64,000 nt of DNA from Tepidicaulis sp002389665 (GTDB lineage: Bacteria > Pseudomonadota > Alphaproteobacteria > Parvibaculales > Parvibaculaceae). The notes under the pieces were generated by a model that saw only the letters and a list, made by a program, of their open reading frames with translations, did not search any database and had not been told where the DNA came from. The stretch's first letter is position 1. Every line of letters starts with the position of its first letter. The translations under genes and the position numbers were made by a program. Of this stretch, positions 25,522-35,873 are shown piece after piece. The stretch is taken from positions 186,001 through 250,000 of the forward strand of contig NZ_OZ244942.1 in NCBI RefSeq assembly GCF_965222285.1. Reading direction: 5' to 3'.

Positions 25522-28500
25522 ATGGCACCTTCATCCCGCAAAGCCGCGCCCGCTCTTTTCACGATGCCCTCCGGGCTCGCCTTTGCCGATGTGATGGCGC
25601 GAGCCTTGAGCGAGGATGCCTCGCTTGGCGGGCGCTTTGAGGGGGCGGCGCTTGCCGACATCACGATCCTCTTGCCGACGCGGCGCGCGGTGCGCACGCT
25701 GTCTGAAGCCTTTCTGCGCCAGTCGGGCGGGCGGGCGATGATCCTGCCATCGATCCGTCCTATGGGCGATGTCGATGAAGAAGAAATGCTGCTCGATCCG
25801 GGCTTCAGCTTTCGCGAGGAAGGCGCCGCCTTCGGCGCCGAGCTGCCGCCTGCCATGGAAAGCCTCTCCCGGCAGATCGTACTCACGAAACTCATCAATG
25901 CCTGGGGGGAGGTGAACCCCGATGCAGGCGCGATGAGCGCGGGCCAGGCGGCGGCGCTCGCGGGCGATCTTGGCCGCTTTCTCGATGCGGTGGAAACCGA
26001 AGGTGTGGAGCTTTCCGCGCTGCAGGATCTCGTGCCCGGCGATTATGCGCAGAACTGGCAGATCACGCTCGAGTTCCTGCAAATCATCACCCGCTACTGG
26101 CCGGATATTCTTGCCGAAAGGGGGCTGATCGATCCGGCCCGCCGGCGCACTTTGCTGCTCGAAGCGCAGGCTGCCGCCTGGGCCGCCAAACCGCCGCATG
26201 GCCCTGTCATTGCCGCAGGTTCCACGGGCTCGGTACCAGCCTCCGCAAAACTTCTCTCCGTCATTGCGGGCCTGCCGCAAGGGGCGGTGGTGCTGCCGGG
26301 GCTCGATCTTGATTTGGCGCCGGAAGCCTGGGAGGCGGCCGGCGAATCCCATCCTCAATTCGGCATGAAGCAATTGCTCGAACGGCTCGGCGCGGCCCGG
26401 GACGATGTGGCGCTCTGGCCGGGCGCGGAAACCGCCGCTGCTGAGAAAAACGCCGCGCGGGCTCGGCTCCTGAACGAAGCCTTGCGTCCGGCCGAGGCAA
26501 CGGATGGCTGGCGCGCCGTGCTGGCGGCCGAGGGAAAAGAAATTCCAGGCGCGCTTGAAGGCCTGCACCTCATCGAAGCGGCGAATGCGCGCGAGGAAGC
26601 GCTTGCCATTGCGCTCATCCTGCGCTCGGTGCTGGAAGAAAAAGAAAAGACGGCGGCGCTCGTCACCCCGGACCGCTCCCTCGCCCGGCGCGTTGCTGCT
26701 GAGCTTGCCCGCTGGGGCATCGAGGTGGACGATTCCTCCGGCGTGCCTTTGGCGGAAACGCCGGTCTTTATTTTCCTCCGCTTGCTGCTTGAGGCGGTGG
26801 AAGAAGACTTCGCGCCGGTGCCGCTTCTCTCACTCCTTAAACATCCCCTTGCCGCCGCGGGTATGGCGCCCGGTGATTTCCGCGCCGATGTGCGCCGCTT
26901 TGAGCGCGCGCTCCTGCGCGGCCCCCGCCCGGCGCCGGGGCTTGAAGGGATCGAGCTTGCGCTTACTGCTCATGAAGAAGAGCGGGAGCGGGAAGAGCCG
27001 CGCCTGCGCGCGCTTATCGCCCGCTTGAAAGAAACCGTCACCCCGCTTTTGAAGCTTCCGCTTTTTGAAAAACAGGAGGCGGGCGCACTGCTCGGCGCGT
27101 TTCTTGAGGCGGCGGAGGCGTTGGCCGCGCGAAATGAAGAAGAAGGCGCGGCCCGGCTATGGGCAGGTGAAGACGGGGAGGCAGCCGCTGCCTTTTTTGC
27201 CGCGCTGATGGAAGCGGCGGAGGAAGCCCCCGCCCTTGCGCCGGCGGGCCTGCGCGCTTTCATGGAAAGGCTGGCGCTTGGCCGCGTGGTGCGCCCGCGC
27301 TTCGGGCGTCATCCCCGTCTCATGATTCTCGGGCCTTTGGAAGCGCGTCTTCAGCAGGCCGACTGTCTTATTCTCGGCGGGCTGAACGAAGGAGTGTGGC
27401 CGGCGGAAACGAAAGTCGATCCCTGGCTCAGCCGTCCCATGCGCCGCAATCTCGGCCTTTATTCGCCCGAGCGGCGGATCGGCCTTTCCGCCCATGACTT
27501 CGTTCAGGCTGCGGCCTGCCCGCAGGTTTTTCTGACGCGGGCGATGAAGGTGGAAGGCGCGCCCGCCGTTCCCTCGCGCTGGCTCTTGCGGCTTGAAAGT
27601 TTCCTGAAAGGCGCCGGGATAGACGGATTGCCGCTTGCGCCGAACTGGACGTATTGGGCGCGCGAAATCGATGCGCCGCCAGAGCGCCGCGCCGCCTTGC
27701 CGCCGCGCCCTGCGCCGCCGCTTCATGCGCGGCCCGCCCGGCTCTCGGTAACGGATGTGGAAGTCCTTATCCGCGATCCTTATGCTTTTTATGCGCGGCG
27801 TGTTCTGGGCTTAAAAGCGCTCGATCCTATCGATGATTTTGCGCCCGCGCGGGACAGAGGCATTCTCATTCACCGCGCCCTCGACACATTCGTGAAGTGC
27901 TATCCCGAAACTCTGCCGGAGAATATCGAAGAGGTGCTTCTGGAAATTGGCGAGGAAGTTTTCGCCGATGCGCCGGACAGGCCCGAGGTTATCGCCTTCT
28001 GGCAGCCGCGCTATGAGCAGATCGCCCGCTTTCTTGCCTCGGCGGAACCTGAATTGCGGCAGGATGTGCTCAAGGCTTATGGCGAGATCGAGGGCATGCT
28101 GGAAATCGGCGGGCTGAAACGGCCCGTCAGTCTTCATGCCCGCGCCGACCGGATCGATGTGAAACGTTCCGGCGCGCTTGCCATTATGGATTACAAGACC
28201 GGCGGTGTGCCGAGCGCAGCGCAAGTGGAATGCGGGCTGTCCCCGCAGCTTTCCCTTGAAGCGGCGATGGCGGAGGCGGGCGCTTTCAAAGACATTCCCA
28301 AAGGCCCTGTGGAAACGCTCACCTATCTGCATCTGACGGGCGGCGAGCAGGGCGGCGCGGTGAAGGAAATCACTGAGGAAGGCACCCGCTTGGCCGCAGA
28401 GGCGCTGGGCGGGCTCAAGGGTTTGCTGGCCTCTTACGAAAACGAAAGCCTGCCTTATCTCTCTCGTCCCCGCGTGCAATTTATCGGGCGCTATAGCGAC

Positions 28501-28560
28501 TACGATCATCTGGCGCGGGTGAAAGAATGGTCCGCCTCGGATGGGGAGGAGGGCGCATGA
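25522..28560 (+). CDS. addB: double-strand break repair protein AddB
   Basis: A 1012-residue subunit of the alphaproteobacterial AddAB helicase-nuclease. The N-terminus (I-L-L-P-T-R-R-A-V-R-T) matches the degenerate, non-helicase start of this AddB branch. The C-terminal RecB-type nuclease domain carries I-M-D-Y-K-T-G-G near 890 and a following Q-L-S-L-E-A. With AddA it resects DNA ends for RecA loading. Its stop overlaps the addA start (ATGA). Confidence 0.95.
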   Translation: MAPSSRKAAPALFTMPSGLAFADVMARALSEDASLGGRFEGAALADITILLPTRRAVRTLSEAFLRQSGGRAMILPSIRPMGDVDEEEMLLDPGFSFREEGAAFGAELPPAMESLSRQIVLTKLINAWGEVNPDAGAMSAGQAAALAGDLGRFLDAVETEGVELSALQDLVPGDYAQNWQITLEFLQIITRYWPDILAERGLIDPARRRTLLLEAQAAAWAAKPPHGPVIAAGSTGSVPASAKLLSVIAGLPQGAVVLPGLDLDLAPEAWEAAGESHPQFGMKQLLERLGAARDDVALWPGAETAAAEKNAARARLLNEALRPAEATDGWRAVLAAEGKEIPGALEGLHLIEAANAREEALAIALILRSVLEEKEKTAALVTPDRSLARRVAAELARWGIEVDDSSGVPLAETPVFIFLRLLLEAVEEDFAPVPLLSLLKHPLAAAGMAPGDFRADVRRFERALLRGPRPAPGLEGIELALTAHEEEREREEPRLRALIARLKETVTPLLKLPLFEKQEAGALLGAFLEAAEALAARNEEEGAARLWAGEDGEAAAAFFAALMEAAEEAPALAPAGLRAFMERLALGRVVRPRFGRHPRLMILGPLEARLQQADCLILGGLNEGVWPAETKVDPWLSRPMRRNLGLYSPERRIGLSAHDFVQAAACPQVFLTRAMKVEGAPAVPSRWLLRLESFLKGAGIDGLPLAPNWTYWAREIDAPPERRAALPPRPAPPLHARPARLSVTDVEVLIRDPYAFYARRVLGLKALDPIDDFAPARDRGILIHRALDTFVKCYPETLPENIEEVLLEIGEEVFADAPDRPEVIAFWQPRYEQIARFLASAEPELRQDVLKAYGEIEGMLEIGGLKRPVSLHARADRIDVKRSGALAIMDYKTGGVPSAAQVECGLSPQLSLEAAMAEAGAFKDIPKGPVETLTYLHLTGGEQGGAVKEITEEGTRLAAEALGGLKGLLASYENESLPYLSRPRVQFIGRYSDYDHLARVKEWSASDGEEGA

Positions 28561-31500
28561 GCGGTATGAACCGTTTTGCCCAGACGCTGGAAGACCAGCG
28601 CCGCGCCGCCGATCCCGCCGCCTCCGTCTGGGTGTCGGCGAATGCGGGGGCAGGCAAGACCCATGTGCTCATCAACCGTGTCATCCGTCTTCTTTTAAGC
28701 GGCACACCGCCCGAACGCATTCTGTGCCTCACCTTCACCAAGGCGGCGGCTTCGGAAATGGCGGCCCGGCTTTACCGTGAGCTCGGTTCCTGGGCGGTTC
28801 TGGAAGATGGCGCGCTTGCTGAAAAGATAAAGACGCTCGATGGCGGCGCGGCCACTCCGGCGCGCCTTAAAGCCGCGCGGCTTTTATTTGCCCGCGCCAT
28901 CGAAACGCCGGGTGGGCTTAAAATTCAGACCATCCATGCCTTTTGCGAGCGCTTGCTTGGCCGTTTTCCGCTGGAAGCGGGCGTGCCGCCGCATTTCGAC
29001 ATTCTGGATGAGCGCGCGACGGATGAATATATGGCCGAAGCGCAGCACGCGCTGTTGGAAGAGATCGGCGAGGACGATCTTGCAGGTCATGAAACGCCGC
29101 TGACCCTGGCGCTCTCTCACGTCAGCCGCGTTGCCGGCGAGTTCGGTTTCGAAACGCTTTTCAAGGCGATTGTCGGGGAGCGCGGCCGTATCCACCGTTT
29201 CCTGGAGCGGGCAGGCGGGCTGGAAGCGGGTATCGCGCGGCTGCGTTCAGCGCTCGGCGTCAAAGAAGACGTGAGTGAGAGAGGCCTTATTGCGGGCGCG
29301 CTGTCGCGCGTGCCGCGCGCGAGGATCGGCGAAGCGGCGGACGTGCTTGCCGGCGGCACGGTGACGGACCGGAAGAAAGAAGCCATCTTCCGCGCTTTCC
29401 TTGCCGAGCGGGATGAAGCCGCGGCCTTTTCTCTTTATTGCAGCGCGTTTTTGAAGGCGACGGACGGCGAGCCTTTCAAAGATCTGATGACGAAGAAGCT
29501 GCGCGAGGCGAACGGCGCGCTGGAAGAAGAATTGCGCGCCGAGCAATCGCGTATCCATGATCTAACCTTGGCGCTGAATGCGGTGCGTGTTGCCGAGGCG
29601 AGTGAGGCGATGCTCCGGCTCGGCGATGCGCTGCTTGCCTCTTACGAAAACATCAAGCGCACTTATGCGCGGCTCGATTATGAGGATTTGATCGAGCGGG
29701 CGCGGGCCTTGCTGACGAACCGGCAGATGACGGCCTGGGTGCTTTATAAGCTCGATGGCGGGCTCGATCATATTCTCGTCGATGAAGCGCAGGACACGAG
29801 CCCGGCGCAATGGGAAGTGATCTCGGCCCTTGCCGATGAGTTTATGTCGGGCAGCGGCGCGCGCGAGAGCGTGCGGACGGTCTTTGCCGTGGGGGACGAA
29901 AAACAATCCATCTATTCCTTTCAGGGCGCGGCGCCTGAAAAATTTTCCGCCATGCGCGCTTATTTCGAAAAGCGCGTGAAGGAAGCCGAAGGCACCTGGT
30001 CGCCGGTGCATCTTCTTCTTTCTTTCCGTTCCGTGCCGGAAGTGCTGAACGCGGTCGATCTCGTCTTTAAAGGCGAGGCGGCGCGGGCGGGCCTGAGTGC
30101 GGAAGATGATCCCGTCGCCCATTATGCCCGCCGCGAGGAAGAAGGCGGCCTTGTCGAGCTTTGGCCGCTGGAAGAGCCGGAAGAGGAAGAAGAAGAAAAT
30201 CCCTGGGATGCGCCGCTCGATTATCCGACAGGCTCGAGCCCGCGTGCTCGGCTTGCCGCGCGCATTGCCGATCAGGTGGCCGAATGGCTTCAAAACGGCG
30301 AGCGGCTGCACGGCAATGGCCGGAAAATCGAGCCCGGCGACATCATGGTGCTGGTGCGCCGGCGCGATCTCTTTGTCGAGGAAATGATCCGGGCCTTGAA
30401 AGCGCGCGCCATTCCCGTTGCCGGCGCCGACCGGATGATGCTGGCCGAACAGATCGCGGTGATGGACCTTCTTTCTCTCGGCCGTTTCGCGCTTTTGCCG
30501 GAAGACGATCTGACGCTTGCCGAAGTGCTGAAAAGCCCGCTTATCGGTTTCAGCGAGGAAGAGCTTTTCGATCTGGCCTTCGGGCGCACGGTCTCGCTCT
30601 GGGGCGCGCTTATCAAACGGGCCGAGGAAAAACCCGTCTTCGCCAAGGCCTATGCTTATCTTTCTCATGTACTGGCCGAAGCCGACCAGCGCCGCCCTTA
30701 TGAATTTTACGCGCGCCGGCTCATCGGCGAGCGGGGGCGGGAAAAACTCCTCGCCCGGCTCGGCGAGGATGTGAACGATCCCGTCGATGAGTTTCTTTCG
30801 CTCGCTCTCCAATATGAGCAGGGCCATGCAGGCTCGCTGCAAGGTTTTCTCTATTGGATCGAAACCGGCCATGTGCAGATCAAGCGCGACCTCGACCAGG
30901 GCGCGAATGAAGTGCGGGTGATGACGGTGCATGGGGCAAAGGGGCTGGAAGCGCCCATCGTCTTTTTGCCGGATACCTGCGCGGTGCCCGCCGCCCGTTT
31001 CGACCCGGTGCTGCTGCCCGCCCGGTATCAGGGCGAGGACCTGCCGCTCTGGCCGGTGCGCAAGGCGAATGACGAGGCCTTGGCGGGCGAAGCGCGCGAA
31101 AAGGCCCGCGCGCTGCAGGGCGAGGAATATCGGCGGCTCCTTTATGTGGCCATGACGCGCGCCCGCGACCGGCTTTATGTCTGCGGGCACAAAGGCACGA
31201 AGAAACTGCCCGATGCCTGCTGGTATGCGCTGATCCAAGAGGGGCTGAAAGACGAGCTCGAGCCGGTGGAAACCCCGCGCGGCACGGTCTGGCGCAAAGA
31301 AGGCAAGCGCGCCGCTCCGGCGGGAGAAAGCGTGATGGCGGAGCCCTTGCCGCCGCTGCCCGCCTGGGCCCATGAGCCCGCGCCCGAAGAGGCCGTGCCG
31401 CCCCGCCCCCTTGCTCCCTCGCGCTTTGAAGGGGAGGCGGGGGCCGAGCCGCCGGTTCTGTCTCCCTTGGGCGGGGACACGCAAAAAAGGTTCAAGCGCG

Positions 31501-31991
31501 GGCGCATCATTCACCGCTTGCTTGAAACATTGCCCGAGATCGATGCGGAAAAATGGGACGCGGCGGCGGCACGTTTTCTTGCCGCGCCCGGCCACGCGCT
31601 TTCTGAAGGTGAGCGCGAGGAAATCTGGCAGGCGGCGCGCGCGGTTTTGGAGGCGCCGGATTTTGCGGCGCTCTTCGGGCCGGGCAGCCGGGCGGAAGTG
31701 CCGGTGGTGGGCATTGTCGAAACGCCCACAGGCCCCCTCTCTTTTGCCGGGCAGATCGACCGGCTGGTCGAGCGGGAGGGGGAAATTCTCATCGTCGATT
31801 ACAAGACGAATCGCCCTGCGCCTAAAACGCCGGGTGAGGTCAGCCCCGCCTATATCGCCCAGCTGGCCGCCTACCGCGCGCTTTTGGCGCAGTCCCGCCC
31901 GGAAGCCAAGGTGCGCTGCGCGCTTTTGTGGACGGACGGGCCGCGGCTGATGGAGATTCCGGCGGAAAACCTCGAAAAATATCTGCGCTGA
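28557..31991 (+). CDS. addA: double-strand break repair helicase AddA
   Basis: A 1144-residue UvrD/RecB-type helicase-nuclease. Walker A A-N-A-G-A-G-K-T spans residues 28-35. The DExx box is in L-V-D-E-A-Q-D-T near 408. Motif III/IV (G-D-E-K-Q-S-I-Y) is near 447 and motif VI (Y-V-A-M-T-R-A-R-D-R) near 865. The C-terminal nuclease motif is I-V-D-Y-K-T-N near 1080. The start at 28557 overlaps the addB stop by four bases, with GGAGGAGGG upstream. Confidence 0.96.
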   Translation: MSGMNRFAQTLEDQRRAADPAASVWVSANAGAGKTHVLINRVIRLLLSGTPPERILCLTFTKAAASEMAARLYRELGSWAVLEDGALAEKIKTLDGGAATPARLKAARLLFARAIETPGGLKIQTIHAFCERLLGRFPLEAGVPPHFDILDERATDEYMAEAQHALLEEIGEDDLAGHETPLTLALSHVSRVAGEFGFETLFKAIVGERGRIHRFLERAGGLEAGIARLRSALGVKEDVSERGLIAGALSRVPRARIGEAADVLAGGTVTDRKKEAIFRAFLAERDEAAAFSLYCSAFLKATDGEPFKDLMTKKLREANGALEEELRAEQSRIHDLTLALNAVRVAEASEAMLRLGDALLASYENIKRTYARLDYEDLIERARALLTNRQMTAWVLYKLDGGLDHILVDEAQDTSPAQWEVISALADEFMSGSGARESVRTVFAVGDEKQSIYSFQGAAPEKFSAMRAYFEKRVKEAEGTWSPVHLLLSFRSVPEVLNAVDLVFKGEAARAGLSAEDDPVAHYARREEEGGLVELWPLEEPEEEEEENPWDAPLDYPTGSSPRARLAARIADQVAEWLQNGERLHGNGRKIEPGDIMVLVRRRDLFVEEMIRALKARAIPVAGADRMMLAEQIAVMDLLSLGRFALLPEDDLTLAEVLKSPLIGFSEEELFDLAFGRTVSLWGALIKRAEEKPVFAKAYAYLSHVLAEADQRRPYEFYARRLIGERGREKLLARLGEDVNDPVDEFLSLALQYEQGHAGSLQGFLYWIETGHVQIKRDLDQGANEVRVMTVHGAKGLEAPIVFLPDTCAVPAARFDPVLLPARYQGEDLPLWPVRKANDEALAGEAREKARALQGEEYRRLLYVAMTRARDRLYVCGHKGTKKLPDACWYALIQEGLKDELEPVETPRGTVWRKEGKRAAPAGESVMAEPLPPLPAWAHEPAPEEAVPPRPLAPSRFEGEAGAEPPVLSPLGGDTQKRFKRGRIIHRLLETLPEIDAEKWDAAAARFLAAPGHALSEGEREEIWQAARAVLEAPDFAALFGPGSRAEVPVVGIVETPTGPLSFAGQIDRLVEREGEILIVDYKTNRPAPKTPGEVSPAYIAQLAAYRALLAQSRPEAKVRCALLWTDGPRLMEIPAENLEKYLR

Positions 31992-32144
31992 GAAGCCGCA
32001 AAACGGCACAATTCTCACATGCCCGTGCGCCTTCCTTGACGTTGGAACCTGCCATTCCTAGATTTGTGGCAAGCTGAATACGAACCGAGGCGTCTTTGCC
32101 GCGCGAAGCGGGCCGGACGTATCAGAAAGTAAAGAGGTAAGAGA

Positions 32145-32465
32145 ATGGCTACCACGAAAGTAACCGACGGCAGCTTCGAATCGGATGTGATCGATTCTTC
32201 GACGCCGGTGCTTGTCGACTTCTGGGCCGAATGGTGCGGCCCGTGCAAACAGATCGGTCCGGCTCTTGAAGAAATCGCGGCCGATCTCGGCGGCAAGGTA
32301 ACGATCGCCAAGATCAATATCGACGAGAACCCCAACACGCCGACGAAATACGGCGTGCGCGGCATCCCGACGCTGATGCTTTTCAAGGACGGCCAGGTGG
32401 CTGCCACGAAAGTCGGCGCGCTGCCGAAGGGCAAGATTCAGGAATGGATCGAAAGCTCGCTCTAA
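32145..32465 (+). CDS. trxA: thioredoxin 1
   Basis: A 106-residue thioredoxin with the redox-active W-C-G-P-C at residues 30-34 and the cis-proline block G-I-P-T-L near 75. It reduces cytosolic protein disulfides using thioredoxin reductase. It follows addA at 150 bases, with AGAGGTAAGAG upstream of the ATG, and ends in its own terminator. The addA-trxA order is common in alphaproteobacteria. Confidence 0.97.
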   Translation: MATTKVTDGSFESDVIDSSTPVLVDFWAEWCGPCKQIGPALEEIAADLGGKVTIAKINIDENPNTPTKYGVRGIPTLMLFKDGQVAATKVGALPKGKIQEWIESSL

Positions 32466-32489
32466 AGTTTGGAGCGCGAATGTTTAAGA

Positions 32490-32523
32490 AAGCCCGGCCT
32501 GGAAAATCAGCGCCGGGCTTTTG
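32490..32523 (+). terminator. Rho-independent terminator of trxA
   Basis: AGCCCGGC pairs with GCCGGGCT around a 13-base loop and is followed by TTTG-TTTG. Confidence 0.85.
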
Positions 32524-32540
32524 TTTGCTGCAGAGGCAGT

Positions 32541-32700
32541 ATGGACCCCGGCACGTAGGCCGGGGTGACAAAAGAGTTTGCAGTACCCACATGCTTTTCA
32601 TCAGGTGAGGCTGTCACCCCGGGCTTGTCCCGGGGTCCAGGCAACCTCACAGCTTGCTGCAGCTTTCGCATGGTCCCTCGCGCCGAACGCGAGGGTGACG
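32541..32700. repeat. three REP-like hairpins
   Basis: Three extragenic palindromes lie at 32541-32570, 32612-32640 and 32670-32700. The outer two share a TGG(A/T)CCC...GGGTGAC edge and the middle one is inverted (TGTCACCCC...GGGGTCCA). They fill the gap between the convergent trxA and folC genes and resemble the element at 10.13 kb. Confidence 0.75.
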
Positions 32701-32715
32701 AAGGGGAAGCAACCC

Positions 32716-34059
32716 TCACCCGTGCTCCCTGAGCACCTGACCGGCAAGATAAAGCGAGCCGCAAATCAGAATGCGCGGCGCGGTCCTGCCGTCCTGCGCG
32801 CTTTTAGCGATGCGCGTCATGGCGGCGGCAAGGCTTTGCGCTTCCTCGCCGTGGAGCCCCGCTTTCTGCGCGGCGGCGGCCAGCTCGCCCGGGGTGAGCG
32901 CATTCGCTTCGCCTTCGATAGGCACGGCAACGGCCATGGCTGCCAGGTCCTTGAAGGCGGCGAGAAATCCCGTGGCGTCTTTGGTCGAGAGCATGCCGCA
33001 TATGAGATAGAGCGGGCGCGGCGCGCGGTCGTTCATCTCGGCGAAAGCCTGCGCAATGGTGCGCCCGGCGGCAGGATTGTGCCCGCCATCGAGCCATAGC
33101 TCGGCGCCTTCCGGAAGCGCGGCAAGGAGCGGGCCTTCTTTCAGGCGCTGCATGCGCGCGGGCCACTTGGCCGTCAGCAGCCCTTTCTCGATGGCCTCAT
33201 CGGAAACGGAAATCCCTTTGGCCTGGCGCAAGGCCGCAATCGCGCCGCCCGCATTCGTCAATTGATGGCGTCCTTGCAGCACGGGGAAGGGAAGATCGAG
33301 CAGGCCGTCCGTATCCTGATAGACGAGGCGGCCATGTTCTTCGAAGGCCATCCAGTCCTGCCCATGAATGTAAGGGCGTGCGCCGATCCGTTCGGCTTTT
33401 TCAAGAAGTACGCTGAGAGCCGCCTCTTCCTGCGGGCCGAGAATGGCCGGCACATCGCGGCGGAAGATGCCGGCTTTTTCGCCTGCAATCTCCCTCAGCG
33501 TTTCACCCAGAAATTGCTGATGGTCGAGCCCGATGGGCGTGATCAGCGTTGCGGCTGGGCGGGCAACGACATTCGTCGTATCGAGCCGCCCGCCCATGCC
33601 TGTTTCAAGCAGCAGCGCATCGGCGGGGAGGCGCGAGAAGGCAAGGAGCGCGGCAACGGTCGTGATTTCGAAATAGGTAATGGGCGCGCCGTCATTCGCG
33701 CGCTCGCATTCTTCCAGCACTTCGATCAGCGCCTCTTCGGCAATGAAGATGCCGCCGCCTTTACCGCCGAGATAAATGCGTTCGTGAAAATGCACGAGAT
33801 GGGGTGAGGTATAGGCATGCACCGCCTTGCCATCCGCCTCCAGCATGGCTTTGAGGAAGGCAAGGGCCGAGCCTTTGCCGTTCGTGCCCGCGATATGAAT
33901 GACTGGCGGCAGGTGTTCCTCGGGATGGCCGAGCGCGGCCAGCAGCCGGTGCACCCTTTCCAGCGACAGGTCGATCAGCTTGGGATGCAGCTTCGAGAGG
34001 CGTTCCAGCACCACATCGCTGTAAGGGGCAAGAGGCGGCGGGGTGTTGGGGGCGCTCAT
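32716..34059 (-). CDS. folC: bifunctional folylpolyglutamate/dihydrofolate synthase
   Basis: A 447-residue Mur-ligase-fold enzyme that joins glutamate to dihydropteroate and then to reduced folates. The ATP-binding loop is A-G-T-N-G-K-G-S (about residue 57). The family block L-L-E-T-G-M-G-G-R-L-D-T-T-N is near 148, and D-G-G-H-N-P-A-A near 316. It ends the minus-strand trp/acc run, following accD after 16 bases. Confidence 0.95.
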   Translation of the reverse strand: MSAPNTPPPLAPYSDVVLERLSKLHPKLIDLSLERVHRLLAALGHPEEHLPPVIHIAGTNGKGSALAFLKAMLEADGKAVHAYTSPHLVHFHERIYLGGKGGGIFIAEEALIEVLEECERANDGAPITYFEITTVAALLAFSRLPADALLLETGMGGRLDTTNVVARPAATLITPIGLDHQQFLGETLREIAGEKAGIFRRDVPAILGPQEEAALSVLLEKAERIGARPYIHGQDWMAFEEHGRLVYQDTDGLLDLPFPVLQGRHQLTNAGGAIAALRQAKGISVSDEAIEKGLLTAKWPARMQRLKEGPLLAALPEGAELWLDGGHNPAAGRTIAQAFAEMNDRAPRPLYLICGMLSTKDATGFLAAFKDLAAMAVAVPIEGEANALTPGELAAAAQKAGLHGEEAQSLAAAMTRIAKSAQDGRTAPRILICGSLYLAGQVLREHG

Positions 34060-34075
34060 GGAATCCAGGTATGTA

Positions 34076-34990
34076 TCAGGAAACGGGGGCCGGCGGCGTT
34101 GGCCGCACGGCAGGCAGCGTGTCCTGCTTCAGCGTCGAGCCCGGCCGGTGGGTGAGAAGGCGGATGGTGCGCGCCAGCGTCGCTTTGAGCTCATGGCGGT
34201 GGACGACCATATCGACCATGCCGTGCTCCAAGAGATATTCGGCGCGCTGGAAGCCTTGCGGCAGTTTCTCGCGGATCGTCTGTTCGATCACGCGCTGGCC
34301 GGCAAACCCGATCAGAGCGCCGGGTTCGGCAATCTGCACATCGCCCAGCATCGCATAAGACGCGGTCACCCCGCCCGTCGTCGGGTCGGTCAGCACGACG
34401 ATATAAGGCAGGCCCGCCTCGCGCAGCATCTGCACGGCAACGGTGGTGCGCGGCATTTGCATCAGCGAAAGAATGCCTTCCTGCATGCGCGCGCCCCCGG
34501 CGGCGGCAACGACGATGTAAGGCGTTTTGCGTTCCAGCGCCTCGCGGGCGCCGAGCACGATCGCTTCGCCCGCTGCAATGCCGAGCGAGCCGCCCATGAA
34601 GGAGAAATCCTGAACGGAGATAACGGTCTCGATCCCATCGAGCGCGCCGTGGGCAACGGTGACGGAATCGGGCCTGCCGGTTTTGGCGCGGGCATCTTTC
34701 AGCCGTTCGGGATAGCGCTTCTGGTCGCGGAATTTCAGCGGATCGGCGGGGGCTTCCGGCACGGCGATTTCTTCATATTCGCCATTGTCGAAAAGCTGCG
34801 CGAAGCGCTCTTTCGTGCCGAGCTTCATGTGGAAGTCGCAGGAGGGGCAGACATTCAGCGCGGCAAGAAGATCGCGGTGAAACACCATCTCTCCGCAATT
34901 GGAACATTTCGCCCACAAATTATCCGGCGTGTCCCGCTTCTTGAAGACCCGCTGAATTTTCGGCCGGACGACATTGTTAATCCAGTTCAT
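34076..34990 (-). CDS. accD: acetyl-CoA carboxylase carboxyltransferase subunit beta
   Basis: A 304-residue carboxyltransferase subunit with an N-terminal zinc ribbon (Cys29, Cys32, Cys48, Cys51) and a crotonase-fold core (G-G-A-R-M-Q-E-G near 158, then the G-G-V-T-A-S-Y block). With AccA it transfers carboxyl from biotin to acetyl-CoA, the first step of fatty-acid synthesis. It lies 40 bases downstream of trpA and just upstream of folC, the usual trpA-accD-folC order. Confidence 0.97.
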   Translation of the reverse strand: MNWINNVVRPKIQRVFKKRDTPDNLWAKCSNCGEMVFHRDLLAALNVCPSCDFHMKLGTKERFAQLFDNGEYEEIAVPEAPADPLKFRDQKRYPERLKDARAKTGRPDSVTVAHGALDGIETVISVQDFSFMGGSLGIAAGEAIVLGAREALERKTPYIVVAAAGGARMQEGILSLMQMPRTTVAVQMLREAGLPYIVVLTDPTTGGVTASYAMLGDVQIAEPGALIGFAGQRVIEQTIREKLPQGFQRAEYLLEHGMVDMVVHRHELKATLARTIRLLTHRPGSTLKQDTLPAVRPTPPAPVS

Positions 34991-35030
34991 GTCCCACTTC
35001 CTCCATCTGGCCTTTTAAAAGGCTCGAGAC

Positions 35031-35873
35031 TTATTCTGCCGCCGCGCGCCGGACGCTGTGAGCGCCGTCGGCAAGGGCGCGTACTTTTTCCAGAACCCGG
35101 CCCGCGCCGCCCGGTTTCATTTTGCCGTTGCCGTCCAGCTCATCGCGCACCGCATCGACAATGGCAGAGCCTACCACGGCCCCGTCCGCAACCGCGCCAA
35201 GTTCTGCGGCCTGTTGCGGCGTTTTAATGCCGAAACCGACCACGACGGGCAGTTTCGTATAGTTGCGGATGCGCGCGACCGCCGCTTCCACATCATGGCT
35301 CACCGCGCTGCCCGCCCCGGTAATACCGGTGATCGAGACATAATAGATGAAGCCCGTCGTATGGGCGACCACGGCGGGAAGGCGCTTGTCGTCGGTTGTC
35401 GGCGTTGCAAGGCGGATGAAATTGACGCCTGCCTTGATAGAGGGCAGGCACAGCTCTTCGTCTTCTTCCGGCGGCAGATCGACGATGATCAGTCCGTCGA
35501 CACCCGCTTCCACGGCATCCTTCAAAAAGGCATCGACGCCGTAGCGGTAAATCGGGTTGTAATAACCCATCAGCACGATCGGCGTTTCATTGTCGCCGCC
35601 TGCGCGGAAGCGGCGCACCATCTCGAGCGTCTTGATCATGGTTTGCCCGGCTTTCAGCGCCCGGATGGTGGAGGCTTGAACGGAAGGGCCGTCCGCCATC
35701 GGGTCGGTGAACGGCATGCCGAGCTCGATAATATCGACACCCGCGCCGGGCAGGCCCGCAAGCAGCTCATAGGAGCTTTCCAGGTCCGGATCGCCCGCGG
35801 TGATGAAAGCCACGAAGGCCGTGCGCCCTTCCGCTTTCAGTTTTTCAAAACGGGCATCGACACGCGTGCTCAC
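35031..35873 (-). CDS. trpA: tryptophan synthase alpha subunit
   Basis: A 280-residue TIM-barrel subunit that cleaves indole-3-glycerol phosphate. The catalytic Glu is in I-E-L-G-M-P-F-T-D-P near residue 50, and the second catalytic Asp is in I-V-D-L-P-P-E-E near 132. Its start overlaps the trpB stop by four bases, which indicates coupled translation of the complex partners. Confidence 0.97.
   Translation of the reverse strand: MSTRVDARFEKLKAEGRTAFVAFITAGDPDLESSYELLAGLPGAGVDIIELGMPFTDPMADGPSVQASTIRALKAGQTMIKTLEMVRRFRAGGDNETPIVLMGYYNPIYRYGVDAFLKDAVEAGVDGLIIVDLPPEEDEELCLPSIKAGVNFIRLATPTTDDKRLPAVVAHTTGFIYYVSITGITGAGSAVSHDVEAAVARIRNYTKLPVVVGFGIKTPQQAAELGAVADGAVVGSAIVDAVRDELDGNGKMKPGGAGRVLEKVRALADGAHSVRRAAAE

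Noticed and set aside
32541..32700. Considered as additional trxA terminators or an sRNA
   Set aside because: The hairpins lack T-runs and share edges with extragenic palindromes, so a repeat origin is more likely.
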